DNA of 32,012 bases from Chloroflexota bacterium. Lineage in GTDB: Bacteria; Chloroflexota; Anaerolineae; Anaerolineales; VGOW01. Both the position numbers and the translations under genes were made by a program. This document shows positions 6,825-13,191 of the stretch, one piece after another. Under the pieces are notes generated by a model that did no database searches, was not told the origin of the DNA, and saw only the letters and a program-made list of their open reading frames with translations. The DNA is taken from NCBI GenBank assembly GCA_016197225.1, contig JACPWC010000005.1:1-32012 (forward strand), written 5' to 3'. Numbering within the stretch: the stretch's first letter is position 1; each line of letters begins with the position of its first letter.

Positions 6825-7997
6825 CTACCCAATCGGCAAATTCACCCGAAACGCCGTCCCGATTCCCACTTCGCTCCCCACCTCAATCTTGCCGCCGTGC
6901 CGCTCGACAAGGTGCTTGGCAATCGCCAGTCCCAGCCCTACGCCGCCAAAGCGGTGGCCGTCCATCTCGTCCAAATGAAAATACTTATTGAAGATTTTGG
7001 GCATGTGCTCTTGGGGAATGCCCACGCCTTGATCGATCACCGCAACACAGGCCACCATTCCCTGCTGGGTGATGTTGACCTGCACTTCGCCGCCGTTCGG
7101 GCTGAACTTGATGGCGTTGTCGAGCAGGGCATTGAACACCCGTGAGAGACTCTCGACACTGCCTTGAATGGAAGGCAAGTTGGGGTCGAGGCCGATGGCG
7201 AGCTTGACCTTGTTGGCGGCGGCCTTTTGCTGGTTGGCGCTCACCACGTGAGTCACTACCGCGTTCAAATCCAGATTCTCAAAGTGCGGCACGATCTCTT
7301 CCATTTCGTGCAGGAACAAGATGTCGTTGACGAGAGTGGTGATGAGATCAAGATTGTGGCCCACGATGTCGAACGCGCCGTTGAGGTGCTCGCCCTTCAA
7401 CACCCCGGTCTGGATCAATTGCAGGTAGCCTTTGGCCGACGTCAGCGGCGTGCGTAGCTCGTGAGAGATGGTGGTCAGAAACTCGGTGCGGAGCCGTTCC
7501 TGCTCGCTTAGCTCACGGTAAGCGGCGGCCAGCTCTTCGTTCTTCATCCGCAGTTCGCCGATCGTCATCTGGTCGTTGTTGCGCAAGCGCCCGACGACTT
7601 CGCGCACCACCGTCACGGCCATGGCCGGGCTACGGTAAAGCACAGCCTCGAATGGCTTGCGGTAAATTTCCAGAACAGTTGTGGGTTCGAGGGTACGCAC
7701 GGTGGCCACGCGGGGCACGCTGTGAACGAGCGCCATCTCGCCGAAGAATTCGTGGCGGCCCAACCGGTTCAGCACCCGGCGGTCGGTGGGACTCATGGCC
7801 TTGGCCACTTCCACCGAGCCGGAGATGATGACGTAGAACACGTCCTCGATCCGGCCTTCCTGGCACAGCACCGTGTCTGCCGGGTAGTCGCGAATTTCGC
7901 CGCGCTCCACCAGTTCGGCATAATCCTGCCCGGCCAGGCCGGGAAAGACCACGCTCAACAGCTCAACGGATTCGGCGAGAACGAGAGGTGATTTCAT
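6825..7997 (-). CDS. Sensor histidine kinase with N-terminal cyclic-nucleotide-binding-type domain
   Basis: A 390-residue soluble kinase with no membrane segment. Residues 15-125 form a cNMP-binding-type beta-roll with the cassette FGEMALVHSVPRVATV (85-100), which includes the Glu and Arg that contact cAMP or cGMP in active members. A coiled linker (about 140-170) leads to the H-box FLTTISHELRTPLT with phospho-acceptor His179. The ATPase domain has an N-box (LLDNAIKFSP, Asn294), a G1 box (DQGVGIP) and a G2 box (GVGLGLAIA). The start at 7997 gives the complete cNMP fold. The gene is on the - strand, 44 bases downstream of rsmD and probably co-transcribed. No response regulator is adjacent, so it is an orphan. 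It would couple a cytosolic ligand to a phosphorelay. Confidence 0.9.
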   Translation of the reverse strand: MKSPLVLAESVELLSVVFPGLAGQDYAELVERGEIRDYPADTVLCQEGRIEDVFYVIISGSVEVAKAMSPTDRRVLNRLGRHEFFGEMALVHSVPRVATVRTLEPTTVLEIYRKPFEAVLYRSPAMAVTVVREVVGRLRNNDQMTIGELRMKNEELAAAYRELSEQERLRTEFLTTISHELRTPLTSAKGYLQLIQTGVLKGEHLNGAFDIVGHNLDLITTLVNDILFLHEMEEIVPHFENLDLNAVVTHVVSANQQKAAANKVKLAIGLDPNLPSIQGSVESLSRVFNALLDNAIKFSPNGGEVQVNITQQGMVACVAVIDQGVGIPQEHMPKIFNKYFHLDEMDGHRFGGVGLGLAIAKHLVERHGGKIEVGSEVGIGTAFRVNLPIG

Positions 7998-8041
7998 GTC
8001 AGCCGTTTATGAAATTTCCAAGACCTGGCAAGTCTGGATAG

Positions 8042-8605
8042 TCAACTGCCCGGGCGTTCGTAGATGCAGATCATTGTACTCCCATATTTGCGTTGATCCA
8101 CCAGCGCCAGGTGGGTCAAATTCTTCTCCACGTACTCCACCGGGTCAATCTGAACGACGGCCCAACCGTCCGGGTTAAGCCAGTCGGGCTGGGCGTCAAC
8201 CAGGGCCAGGGCCTTCACCCAAAGCTCCTGATACTGAGGCGGGGCGATGTAGATGTAGTCGAATGACGTAAGCGGCGTTGATTTGAGGTATTCCAGCGCG
8301 TCGCCCCGTAGCACCCGGCTCTGCCCGGTGAAGCCGACGATGTCTAAATTCTCTTTGATCGTTTTGATGGCTAACTTGTCCGAGTCAATAAACATGGCTT
8401 GCGCCGCGCCCCGGCTGAGGGCTTCGATGCCGACACTGCCCGTGCCGCCGAACAGATCGAGAAACGCCGACCCGACGATGCCGCCGCCGATGATGTTGAA
8501 GGCCGCCTGCTTGACTCGATCCATCACCGGGCGCGTGCTGTCACCCGGAACCAGTTTGAGCCGCCGGCCTTTGGCCGCGCCGGCGATTACCCGAATACCA
8601 GACAT
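8042..8605 (-). CDS. rsmD: 16S rRNA (guanine966-N2)-methyltransferase RsmD
   Basis: A 187-residue SAM-dependent methyltransferase that modifies 16S rRNA during small-subunit assembly. It starts MSGIRVIAGAAKGRRLKLVP, the family's characteristic N-terminus, so ATG 8605 is used rather than the upstream in-frame ATG at 8659. RPVMDRVKQAAFNI and the SAM-binding motif FLDLFGGTGSVGIEALSRGA are clear. Motif IV, normally (D/N)PPY, reads APPQY (121-125); this first-position change is worth noting. It lies on the - strand between the decarboxylase-family gene and the histidine kinase. Confidence 0.88.
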   Translation of the reverse strand: MSGIRVIAGAAKGRRLKLVPGDSTRPVMDRVKQAAFNIIGGGIVGSAFLDLFGGTGSVGIEALSRGAAQAMFIDSDKLAIKTIKENLDIVGFTGQSRVLRGDALEYLKSTPLTSFDYIYIAPPQYQELWVKALALVDAQPDWLNPDGWAVVQIDPVEYVEKNLTHLALVDQRKYGSTMICIYERPGS

Positions 8606-8608
8606 GGA

Positions 8609-8705
8609 TTCACCGCCAAGACGCGACCCCGCAAAGAGAAGCGGGGCAGGCGAGCGCAAAGAAAACCAAAGAATTTCTTTGCGTCCTTTGCGGCTTCGCG
8701 GTTCA
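8609..8705. repeat. Intergenic palindromic repeat between rsmD and the URO-D-family gene
   Basis: ACCGCCAAGACGC at the left and CTTTGCGTCCTTTGCGGCTTC at the right are imperfect inverted copies of a CGCCAAGACGCAAAG-type repeat. A small internal hairpin, CCCCGC (8628-8633) with GCGGGG (8641-8646), interrupts the left part. It fills the whole gap between the two genes and may end transcription of the upstream - strand gene. Confidence 0.6.
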
Positions 8706-9464
8706 AATTAGTTGGCCATCTCTCGCGCCGCTCGCAAGTTCGCGCGCGGGGCGGTGGTGGGCGTGACACAGCCCGTGCCCAGAATCAGCCGCCGCCCGTT
8801 CGTTTCGGCAATGGCCGACTGCGCTTCGGCGCGCACGGCTTCGGGCGTGCCGCGCACCATCGTCTCCCACTGCCGCCAGCCGCCGCAGACCGCGCCTTTG
8901 AATTTCTGCGCGCCCGCGCCGAGCGTTGGCGGGGTCTCGCGGTCGTGCCAGTTGATCACCTGCGCCGGGTAGCCCGCCACAAGATCGAACATCACGTCCT
9001 CGCCGTGCAGGTGCGCCGCGTTCAGCCACAGCTCGCCCGCCGCGTCCAGGATTTGCCGGTCGTATGGCTCGGAAGATCGTTTGGATGAACGGCGTCCCAG
9101 CGGGCAGGCCGTCGCGAATCAACTCCAGCGCCCGCACTTGCCCGCCGAGCGAACCGGCGCGCGGGTCGAGCGGCTTGAGAGTTGCCCAGTCGCCGGGCCG
9201 GGAGATGGGGCGGCGGGTGTAGTCGCGGGTTCCTTCGGGGTTGCCCTGCCACTCGTCGCTTGCCCCCCAGTCGCGGATGCAAAACGAACTGGCCGGAGTC
9301 ACCTTCACAAAGTCAAAGTCATAGAGCGATTGGAACTCAAGCGTGGCGGCGGCCAAATCTTCCGGGCGCTGATCGTCCACCGGAAAATGCCGCCATAAGG
9401 CGACGGCGAGTCGGTCAACCGGCTTGCCATTCATTGTGGCTTCAAGTCGCTCTCGTTTGTCCAT
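8703..9464 (-). CDS. Uroporphyrinogen decarboxylase (URO-D) family protein, N-terminal fragment (frame lost near 9070)
   Basis: The start KRERLEATMNGKPVDRLAVA is typical of the URO-D/methyltransferase superfamily, which includes HemE and corrinoid methyltransferases such as MtbA-like proteins. The family features continue through FVKVTPASSF and GTPFIQTIF (residue 131, base 9071). After this the frame gives nonsense to its stop at 8703. ATG 9464 is preceded by a TAAAAT box only 6 bases away, suggesting a leaderless start. The sequence looks more like the URO-D-like branch than true HemE, so no heme role should be assumed. The C-terminal half is in another frame (to 8708). Confidence 0.75.
   Translation of the reverse strand: MDKRERLEATMNGKPVDRLAVALWRHFPVDDQRPEDLAAATLEFQSLYDFDFVKVTPASSFCIRDWGASDEWQGNPEGTRDYTRRPISRPGDWATLKPLDPRAGSLGGQVRALELIRDGLPAGTPFIQTIFRAIRPANPGRGGRAVAERGAPARRGRDVRSCGGLPGAGDQLARPRDPANARRGRAEIQRRGLRRLAAVGDDGARHARSRARRSAVGHCRNERAAADSGHGLCHAHHRPARELASGARDGQLI
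8708..8995 (-). CDS. URO-D family protein, C-terminal fragment
   Basis: This frame carries the C-terminal half of the same gene. Similarity begins upstream of the first ATG, at about base 9070 (EPYDRQILDAAGELWLN, then HLHGEDVMFDL), and continues with YPAQVINWHDRETPPTL, CGGWRQWETM and GRRLILGTGCVTPTTAP before the stop at 8708-8710. The two halves total about 250 residues against a usual 340-350, so about 90-100 residues are missing at the junction. An independent protein starting at 8995 is unlikely to fold as an enzyme. Confidence 0.7.
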   Translation of the reverse strand: MMFDLVAGYPAQVINWHDRETPPTLGAGAQKFKGAVCGGWRQWETMVRGTPEAVRAEAQSAIAETNGRRLILGTGCVTPTTAPRANLRAAREMAN

Positions 9465-9470
9465 AGCGCT

Positions 9471-9476
9471 ATTTTA
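9471..9476 (-). promoter_or_regulatory. Putative -10 box for leaderless URO-D-family transcript
   Basis: On the - strand TAAAAT is followed by six bases and then the ATG at 9464, with no ribosome-binding sequence. It mirrors the + strand box at 9507-9512 in the 54-base divergent intergenic region. Confidence 0.4.
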
Positions 9477-9506
9477 TCCCTAACCGGCACGGACGCAAAA
9501 TGAAGG

Positions 9507-9512
9507 TAAAAT
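9507..9512 (+). promoter_or_regulatory. Putative -10 box for leaderless pterin-operon transcript
   Basis: TAAAAT ends six bases before ATG 9519, with no Shine-Dalgarno sequence between. It would start the transcript at or very near the start codon of the phosphatidyltransferase gene, which heads the pterin operon. No good -35 hexamer is visible. Confidence 0.4.
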
Positions 9513-9518
9513 CTTTTC

Positions 9519-10313
9519 ATGGACAAAGTCCCGCCTCAGGCGACGTTTCTGGACTTGAGCGACTACGCCCGGCCGGCCGCGTTGTGGTTGGTGCGGACTC
9601 TGCTTGCCACGCCGATCACCTCCATTCACCTGACCCTGGCTTTCACCATCGTCGGTCTGGCCGCGGCCCTTTTGTTTGCGCTGGATCGCTGGTTGCCGCT
9701 GGCTGGGGCACTCCTGCTCCTCAAAAGCATGTTGGACGCCGCCGACGGCTCGCTGGCCCGCGCCCGGCAAAAGCCTTCGCGTGTTGGCCGCTTCCTGGAC
9801 TCGGTGTGTGATTTCGTGGTGATGGTCGCCGTGTTTGGCGGCATTGCCGCCGGCCAACAACTGCGGACTGGTGAGATTGGCCGCTTCGCGTGGTTATTGG
9901 CGGCGCTGGCCGTTCTCTTTGCCACTTTGCAAGGCTCGGTCTTTAGTTACTACTACGTTCGCTACCGCGCCCAGACCGGCGGCGACCAGACCAGCAACGT
10001 GGACGAGAGCGCAAGCGGCGGCTATGCCGGCGACAACCCGACCGCGCTGAAAATTTTGCATACCCTCTATCGCCTCGTTTACAGTTGGCAGGATGCGCTG
10101 ATGGATCGCCTGGATCGCCTCGTCGCGCCGAAAGCCGCTCAACTCAGGCCGGCATTTCTCACCGCCACCACCGTGCTGGGCTTAGGCTCACAACTTTTGA
10201 TCATCGCCGTCTGCGCCGTGTTCGGCCAGCCGGTCATTGCCTTATGGTCGTTCGTCACCGTTTTCAACCTCTACTGGCTGGCTTTGCTCGCCGTTCGCCG
10301 TTTCGCCTCATGA
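9519..10313 (+). CDS. CDP-alcohol phosphatidyltransferase family membrane protein
   Basis: A 264-residue integral membrane enzyme of the family that transfers a phosphatidyl or other phospho group from a CDP-alcohol to a second alcohol (as in PgsA and PssA). The complete signature D-x2-DG-x2-AR-x8-G-x3-D-x3-D is present, with Asp73, Asp76, Gly77, Ala80, Arg81, Gly90, Asp94 and Asp98. Several hydrophobic helices are visible (about 39-72, 97-115, 122-145 and 205-250). The gene starts at ATG 9519, apparently without a leader, and its stop overlaps the PTPS gene by four bases (ATGA), so the two are translationally coupled. The acceptor alcohol cannot be read from sequence. Linkage to pterin genes is unusual. 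Confidence 0.88.
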   Translation: MDKVPPQATFLDLSDYARPAALWLVRTLLATPITSIHLTLAFTIVGLAAALLFALDRWLPLAGALLLLKSMLDAADGSLARARQKPSRVGRFLDSVCDFVVMVAVFGGIAAGQQLRTGEIGRFAWLLAALAVLFATLQGSVFSYYYVRYRAQTGGDQTSNVDESASGGYAGDNPTALKILHTLYRLVYSWQDALMDRLDRLVAPKAAQLRPAFLTATTVLGLGSQLLIIAVCAVFGQPVIALWSFVTVFNLYWLALLAVRRFAS

Positions 10314-11386
10314 AAACCGTTGCCTGCAAACGCTTTGAATTTTCGGCGGCGCGTGAACTTGCGGACCGAATGCAAGGCCACAACTTCAGCCTGTGGGTCG
10401 GTGTCGCCGGCCCGGTGCAAGCCGACACCGGCATGGTCATCAACATGGCTGACTTGAAGGATATTGTGACTAATGTGCTCGACCACTATGATCACCGCCA
10501 TCTCAACACTCAACTCAGCGTTGAGCCGACGACGCCGAACATCGCCCGGTCACTGTGGAACGACCTTTCTTCCCGTTTGCAACTTGACTCTGTTGAGCTG
10601 GCCGAAGAGGACGGGGAAGCCGCTACTGTTACAGAAACGGCTGTAACCGCGATCCTTCACGGCACGTTCGCGGCGGCTCATCGCACCCACGCGCCGCGTT
10701 TGAGCGACGAAGAAAATTTGGCTCTTTATGGAATCTGCGACAACCCGGCGGGGCATGGGCACAACTACCGGGCGCAACTTTTTCTGCCGCCCGGCCAAAC
10801 CGTAGATCGAACGGTGTGGGCTGAGTTCGATCACAAAAACTTGTCGGTAGACATTCCCGATCTGGCGGGCCGTAACGTCGTCACCGAAGCTGTGGCCGAA
10901 CTGCTCGCCCGCCGTGTGCCTCAGGCTGGCCGAGTGCGCGTGTATGAAACGCCGGAGTTCTTTGCCGAGTATCATCGCGGCGACGCCAACTACCGGCTGG
11001 GGCGGCGCTACCGTTTCAACGCCGCCCACCGCCTGCACAGCCCGGCCCTTTCGGCTGAAGAGAATCAGCGGCTTTACGGCAAGTGCAACCGCCCCGAGCC
11101 GCACGGCCACAGCTACGTCGTCGAAATCGTCATTAAGAGTCCGCTCGACCCGCAAACTGAGGCGGCTTATGATCTGGGCGCGCTAGACAAAACGGCAGTA
11201 GGCATTCTGGGTGAACTGGACTATACCTGGTTGGACGCTGACGTGCCTGCGTTTCGAGATCGGCCCAGCACAGGCGAGAATATTGCTTGCCGCTTGTGGG
11301 AGCAATTTAGGGCGGCGCTGGATTGTGAAGTGGAGTCGGCGCGGTTGTGGGAGACGCCGAACAACCAGTTCCGGGTTGTCTCGTAG
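10310..11386 (+). CDS. Protein with three tandem 6-pyruvoyl-tetrahydropterin synthase (PTPS/QueD)-like modules
   Basis: PTPS converts dihydroneopterin triphosphate, the FolE product, to 6-pyruvoyl-tetrahydropterin. QueD makes the 7-deazaguanine precursor from the same substrate. The 358 residues contain three repeats. Module 1 (about 5-95) has FEFSAAR, QGHNF, DHRHLN and PTTPNIA, but Arg15 stands where the zinc His should be and the Cys is missing. Module 2 (about 115-222) has FAAAHR (His124), Cys143 and HGH (149-151). Module 3 (about 232-358) has [10 protein letters not shown] (His240), Cys259, HGH (265-267) and STGENIA. Modules 2 and 3 thus keep the zinc ligands and Cys, while module 1 looks degenerate. 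ATG 10310 overlaps the upstream stop. FolE is 41 bases downstream. Confidence 0.88.
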   Translation: MKTVACKRFEFSAARELADRMQGHNFSLWVGVAGPVQADTGMVINMADLKDIVTNVLDHYDHRHLNTQLSVEPTTPNIARSLWNDLSSRLQLDSVELAEEDGEAATVTETAVTAILHGTFAAAHRTHAPRLSDEENLALYGICDNPAGHGHNYRAQLFLPPGQTVDRTVWAEFDHKNLSVDIPDLAGRNVVTEAVAELLARRVPQAGRVRVYETPEFFAEYHRGDANYRLGRRYRFNAAHRLHSPALSAEENQRLYGKCNRPEPHGHSYVVEIVIKSPLDPQTEAAYDLGALDKTAVGILGELDYTWLDADVPAFRDRPSTGENIACRLWEQFRAALDCEVESARLWETPNNQFRVVS

Positions 11387-11406
11387 GGCAAATTGCCAAT
11401 TTGCCC
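11386..11406 (+). repeat. Palindromic intergenic repeat at the PTPS stop codon
   Basis: GGGCAAATTG (11386-11395) is the exact reverse complement of CAATTTGCCC (11397-11406), separated by one base. The palindrome starts at the last base of the PTPS stop codon and ends 21 bases before the FolE start. The TAGGGCAAATTG…TTGCCCCA wording suggests a dispersed repeat family. Confidence 0.7.
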
Positions 11407-11427
11407 CACATCTCTGGTGAGGAAGCG

Positions 11428-12003
11428 ATGCACTACACAAAATTACAGGAAGCGGTCAAAGAAATTCTGGTTGGCGTTGGAGAAGACCCGGAGCGCGAAG
11501 GGCTGGTGAACACGCCTCTGCGGGTGCGTAAAATGTACGAGGAACTGCTCGCCGGTTACCACATTGACCCTGCGACCCTGATCAACGGCGCTTTGTTCAA
11601 CGTCGAATATGACGAAATGGTAGTGGTGCGCGACATCGAGTTTTACAGCCTGTGCGAGCATCACATGCTCCCGTTTTTCGGCCATGCTCACGTGGCTTAC
11701 ATTCCCAAAGGCAAGATCATTGGCCTGTCGAAAATTCCGCGCATCGTAGACATGTTTGCTAAACGTCTGCAAGTGCAGGAACGTATGACGCGCCAGATCG
11801 CCGAATTATTGGAAGAGGTGCTCGATCCGCAGGGGGTGGCGGTGACCATCGAGGCCACCCATTTGTGTTCGGTGATGCGCGGCGTAAAGAAAGCCAACTC
11901 GCGCATGGTAACCAGCGCCATGTGCGGCGAGTTCAAGAATAACCCCAAGACTCGCACCGAGTTTCTGGAGCACATACATCGCCCGGTCGCCAGAGATTTG
12001 TAA
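11428..12003 (+). CDS. folE: GTP cyclohydrolase I
   Basis: A 191-residue enzyme that converts GTP to 7,8-dihydroneopterin triphosphate, the first step of folate and biopterin synthesis. The family is unmistakable: [20 protein letters not shown] with zinc ligands Cys76 and His79, [20 protein letters not shown], and [14 protein letters not shown] with Cys147. ATG 11428 is chosen because GAGGAAG lies just upstream and the N-terminus then has the usual length. It lies between the PTPS and carbinolamine dehydratase genes, all in one direction. Confidence 0.96.
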   Translation: MHYTKLQEAVKEILVGVGEDPEREGLVNTPLRVRKMYEELLAGYHIDPATLINGALFNVEYDEMVVVRDIEFYSLCEHHMLPFFGHAHVAYIPKGKIIGLSKIPRIVDMFAKRLQVQERMTRQIAELLEEVLDPQGVAVTIEATHLCSVMRGVKKANSRMVTSAMCGEFKNNPKTRTEFLEHIHRPVARDL

Positions 12004-12009
12004 TCGCTT

Positions 12010-12044
12010 TGTAGAGCGATTTGCCCGCTTCGCGTCGCTCTACA
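12010..12044 (+). repeat. Intergenic hairpin after folE
   Basis: TGTAGAGCGA (12010-12019) pairs perfectly with TCGCTCTACA (12035-12044) around a 15-base GC-rich loop. There is no T-run, so it is more likely a dispersed palindromic repeat, or an RNA-stability element inside the operon, than a terminator. Confidence 0.65.
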
Positions 12045-12071
12045 CGCCCGGATCGCAAAGGAGATGCAACC

Positions 12072-12368
12072 ATGACTCTCTTTACCGTTGACGAAATCAA
12101 GGCCAGCCTGGCAGACTTGCCGGGCTGGGAAGTGCGCGACGGACTGTTGACCAAGACTTTCACCGTCAAGTCGTTTGCCCATGCTGTGTTATTTATTGGC
12201 GCTATCGGCCAGTTGGCCGAAGCCGTCAACCATCACCCCGACCTGAACCTGCACGGTTACAACAAGCTGACGGTCAACCTTTCGACTCATAGCGCCGGCG
12301 GGCTGACGAACAAGGATTTTGATCTGGCAGAACAAATTGAGAAGTTGCCGCACAAGCCGTTGAAATGA
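12072..12368 (+). CDS. Pterin-4a-carbinolamine dehydratase (4a-hydroxytetrahydrobiopterin dehydratase)
   Basis: A 98-residue protein with the catalytic signature NHHPDLNLHGYNKLTVNLST, including His54, His55 and His73, and GGLTNKDFDLAEQI at the C-terminus. It regenerates quinonoid dihydrobiopterin from the hydroxylated cofactor produced by aromatic amino acid hydroxylases. Some bacterial homologues also act in molybdopterin metabolism. ATG 12072 has AAAGGAG at 12057-12063, 8 bases upstream. Its stop overlaps the next start (ATGA), indicating translational coupling with the dehydrogenase. Confidence 0.92.
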   Translation: MTLFTVDEIKASLADLPGWEVRDGLLTKTFTVKSFAHAVLFIGAIGQLAEAVNHHPDLNLHGYNKLTVNLSTHSAGGLTNKDFDLAEQIEKLPHKPLK

Positions 12369-13063
12369 AAACAGCCATTATCACCGGCGGCGGGTCGGGC
12401 ATTGGGTTTGCAATTGCCCGGTCGCTGGCGAAAGAAAAATTTCGGGTCGGGTTAATTGGCCGGCGGGGAGTGGCGGTAGAGGCGGCTTCCCAGGCGATCA
12501 ACCGGTCGGGGGGCGACTCCTGGTGGGGGGCCGTTGACGTTCGCGATGAGGCGGCGGTGTCGGCGTTCGTCGAGTCGGCTGTCGCTCAGTACGGCAAGAT
12601 CGATCTGCTGGTCAACAACGCGGGCGTGTTTAAGATGAGGCCAATCGAAGAGACGACGGTTGAATTTTGGGATGAGACTTTGGACATCAACCTCAAAGGT
12701 GCATTCATTTTCTCAAAGGCCGTGTGGCCGCACATCTCCGGCGGGCAAATCATCAATATCAGTTCGGTGGCCGGGATTCAAGCATTTCCGGGTAACGCCG
12801 CTTACTGCGCCTCAAAGTTTGGGCTCAACGGTTTAAGCGAAGTGCTGGCGCTGGAGGGCAAGGCGCGAAACATTCGCGTTCACCTGGTTTGCCCCGGCAA
12901 CACCCAAACGCAGTCGTGGGACGACCAGGCTCCGGCAGAAGTGCAGGCGCGGATGATGCCGCCCGAAGCAGTGGCCGAGGTGGTGCGCTGGCTGGCCGTC
13001 AGCCCGCCCGAAGTGACGTTTGACAAAGTGGCGGTAAACCCGGCGCGCGATCCCTGGCGCTAG
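12365..13063 (+). CDS. Short-chain dehydrogenase/reductase (candidate pterin/sepiapterin-type reductase)
   Basis: A classical SDR of 232 residues. It has TGGGSGIG (7-14) for cofactor binding, Arg33-Arg34 after the second strand (favouring NADPH), NNAG (84-87), and the catalytic Ser133/134, Tyr147 and Lys151 in AAYCASKFG. SDRs of this type reduce many carbonyl compounds. The position at the end of a FolE-PTPS-dehydratase operon, with a 4-base overlap, makes reduction of 6-pyruvoyl-tetrahydropterin (a sepiapterin reductase role) the best guess. This is inference from context. Sequence alone would also fit a general FabG-like reductase. Confidence 0.85.
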   Translation: MKTAIITGGGSGIGFAIARSLAKEKFRVGLIGRRGVAVEAASQAINRSGGDSWWGAVDVRDEAAVSAFVESAVAQYGKIDLLVNNAGVFKMRPIEETTVEFWDETLDINLKGAFIFSKAVWPHISGGQIINISSVAGIQAFPGNAAYCASKFGLNGLSEVLALEGKARNIRVHLVCPGNTQTQSWDDQAPAEVQARMMPPEAVAEVVRWLAVSPPEVTFDKVAVNPARDPWR

Positions 13064-13074
13064 AGCAATTTCAC

Positions 13075-13131
13075 AGACACCCAGTGTCTTTGCGTAGCGC
13101 CCCGGCGCGAAGCGGACGCCTGGTGCCTGCC
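13075..13131 (+). repeat. Intergenic repeat/hairpin after the pterin operon
   Basis: AGACAC (13075-13080) pairs with GTGTCT (13084-13089) across a 3-base loop, followed by TTG. The outer CAGACACC…GGTGCCTG halves form a second, imperfect inverted repeat. It marks the boundary between the pterin operon and the polysaccharide cluster and may be a weak terminator. Confidence 0.45.
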
Positions 13132-13179
13132 ACAAACCATCGCCAACATTTTCTGCTAAACCTCTAGCCGACACCCGGC

Positions 13180-13185
13180 TATAAT
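13180..13185 (+). promoter_or_regulatory. Consensus -10 box (TATAAT) for a leaderless polysaccharide-operon transcript
   Basis: A perfect TATAAT is followed by exactly six bases and the ATG at 13192. No Shine-Dalgarno sequence or clear -35 hexamer is present. This would drive the long polysaccharide operon with a leaderless first cistron. Confidence 0.6.
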
Positions 13186-13191
13186 CAGATC

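Noticed and set aside
10310-11386. Interpretation of the PTPS fusion as a queuosine gene only
   Set aside because: Modules 2 and 3 could be QueD-like, but no queC, queE or queF lies nearby, and FolE, a carbinolamine dehydratase and an SDR surround it. A biopterin-type role fits better, though QueD activity is not excluded.
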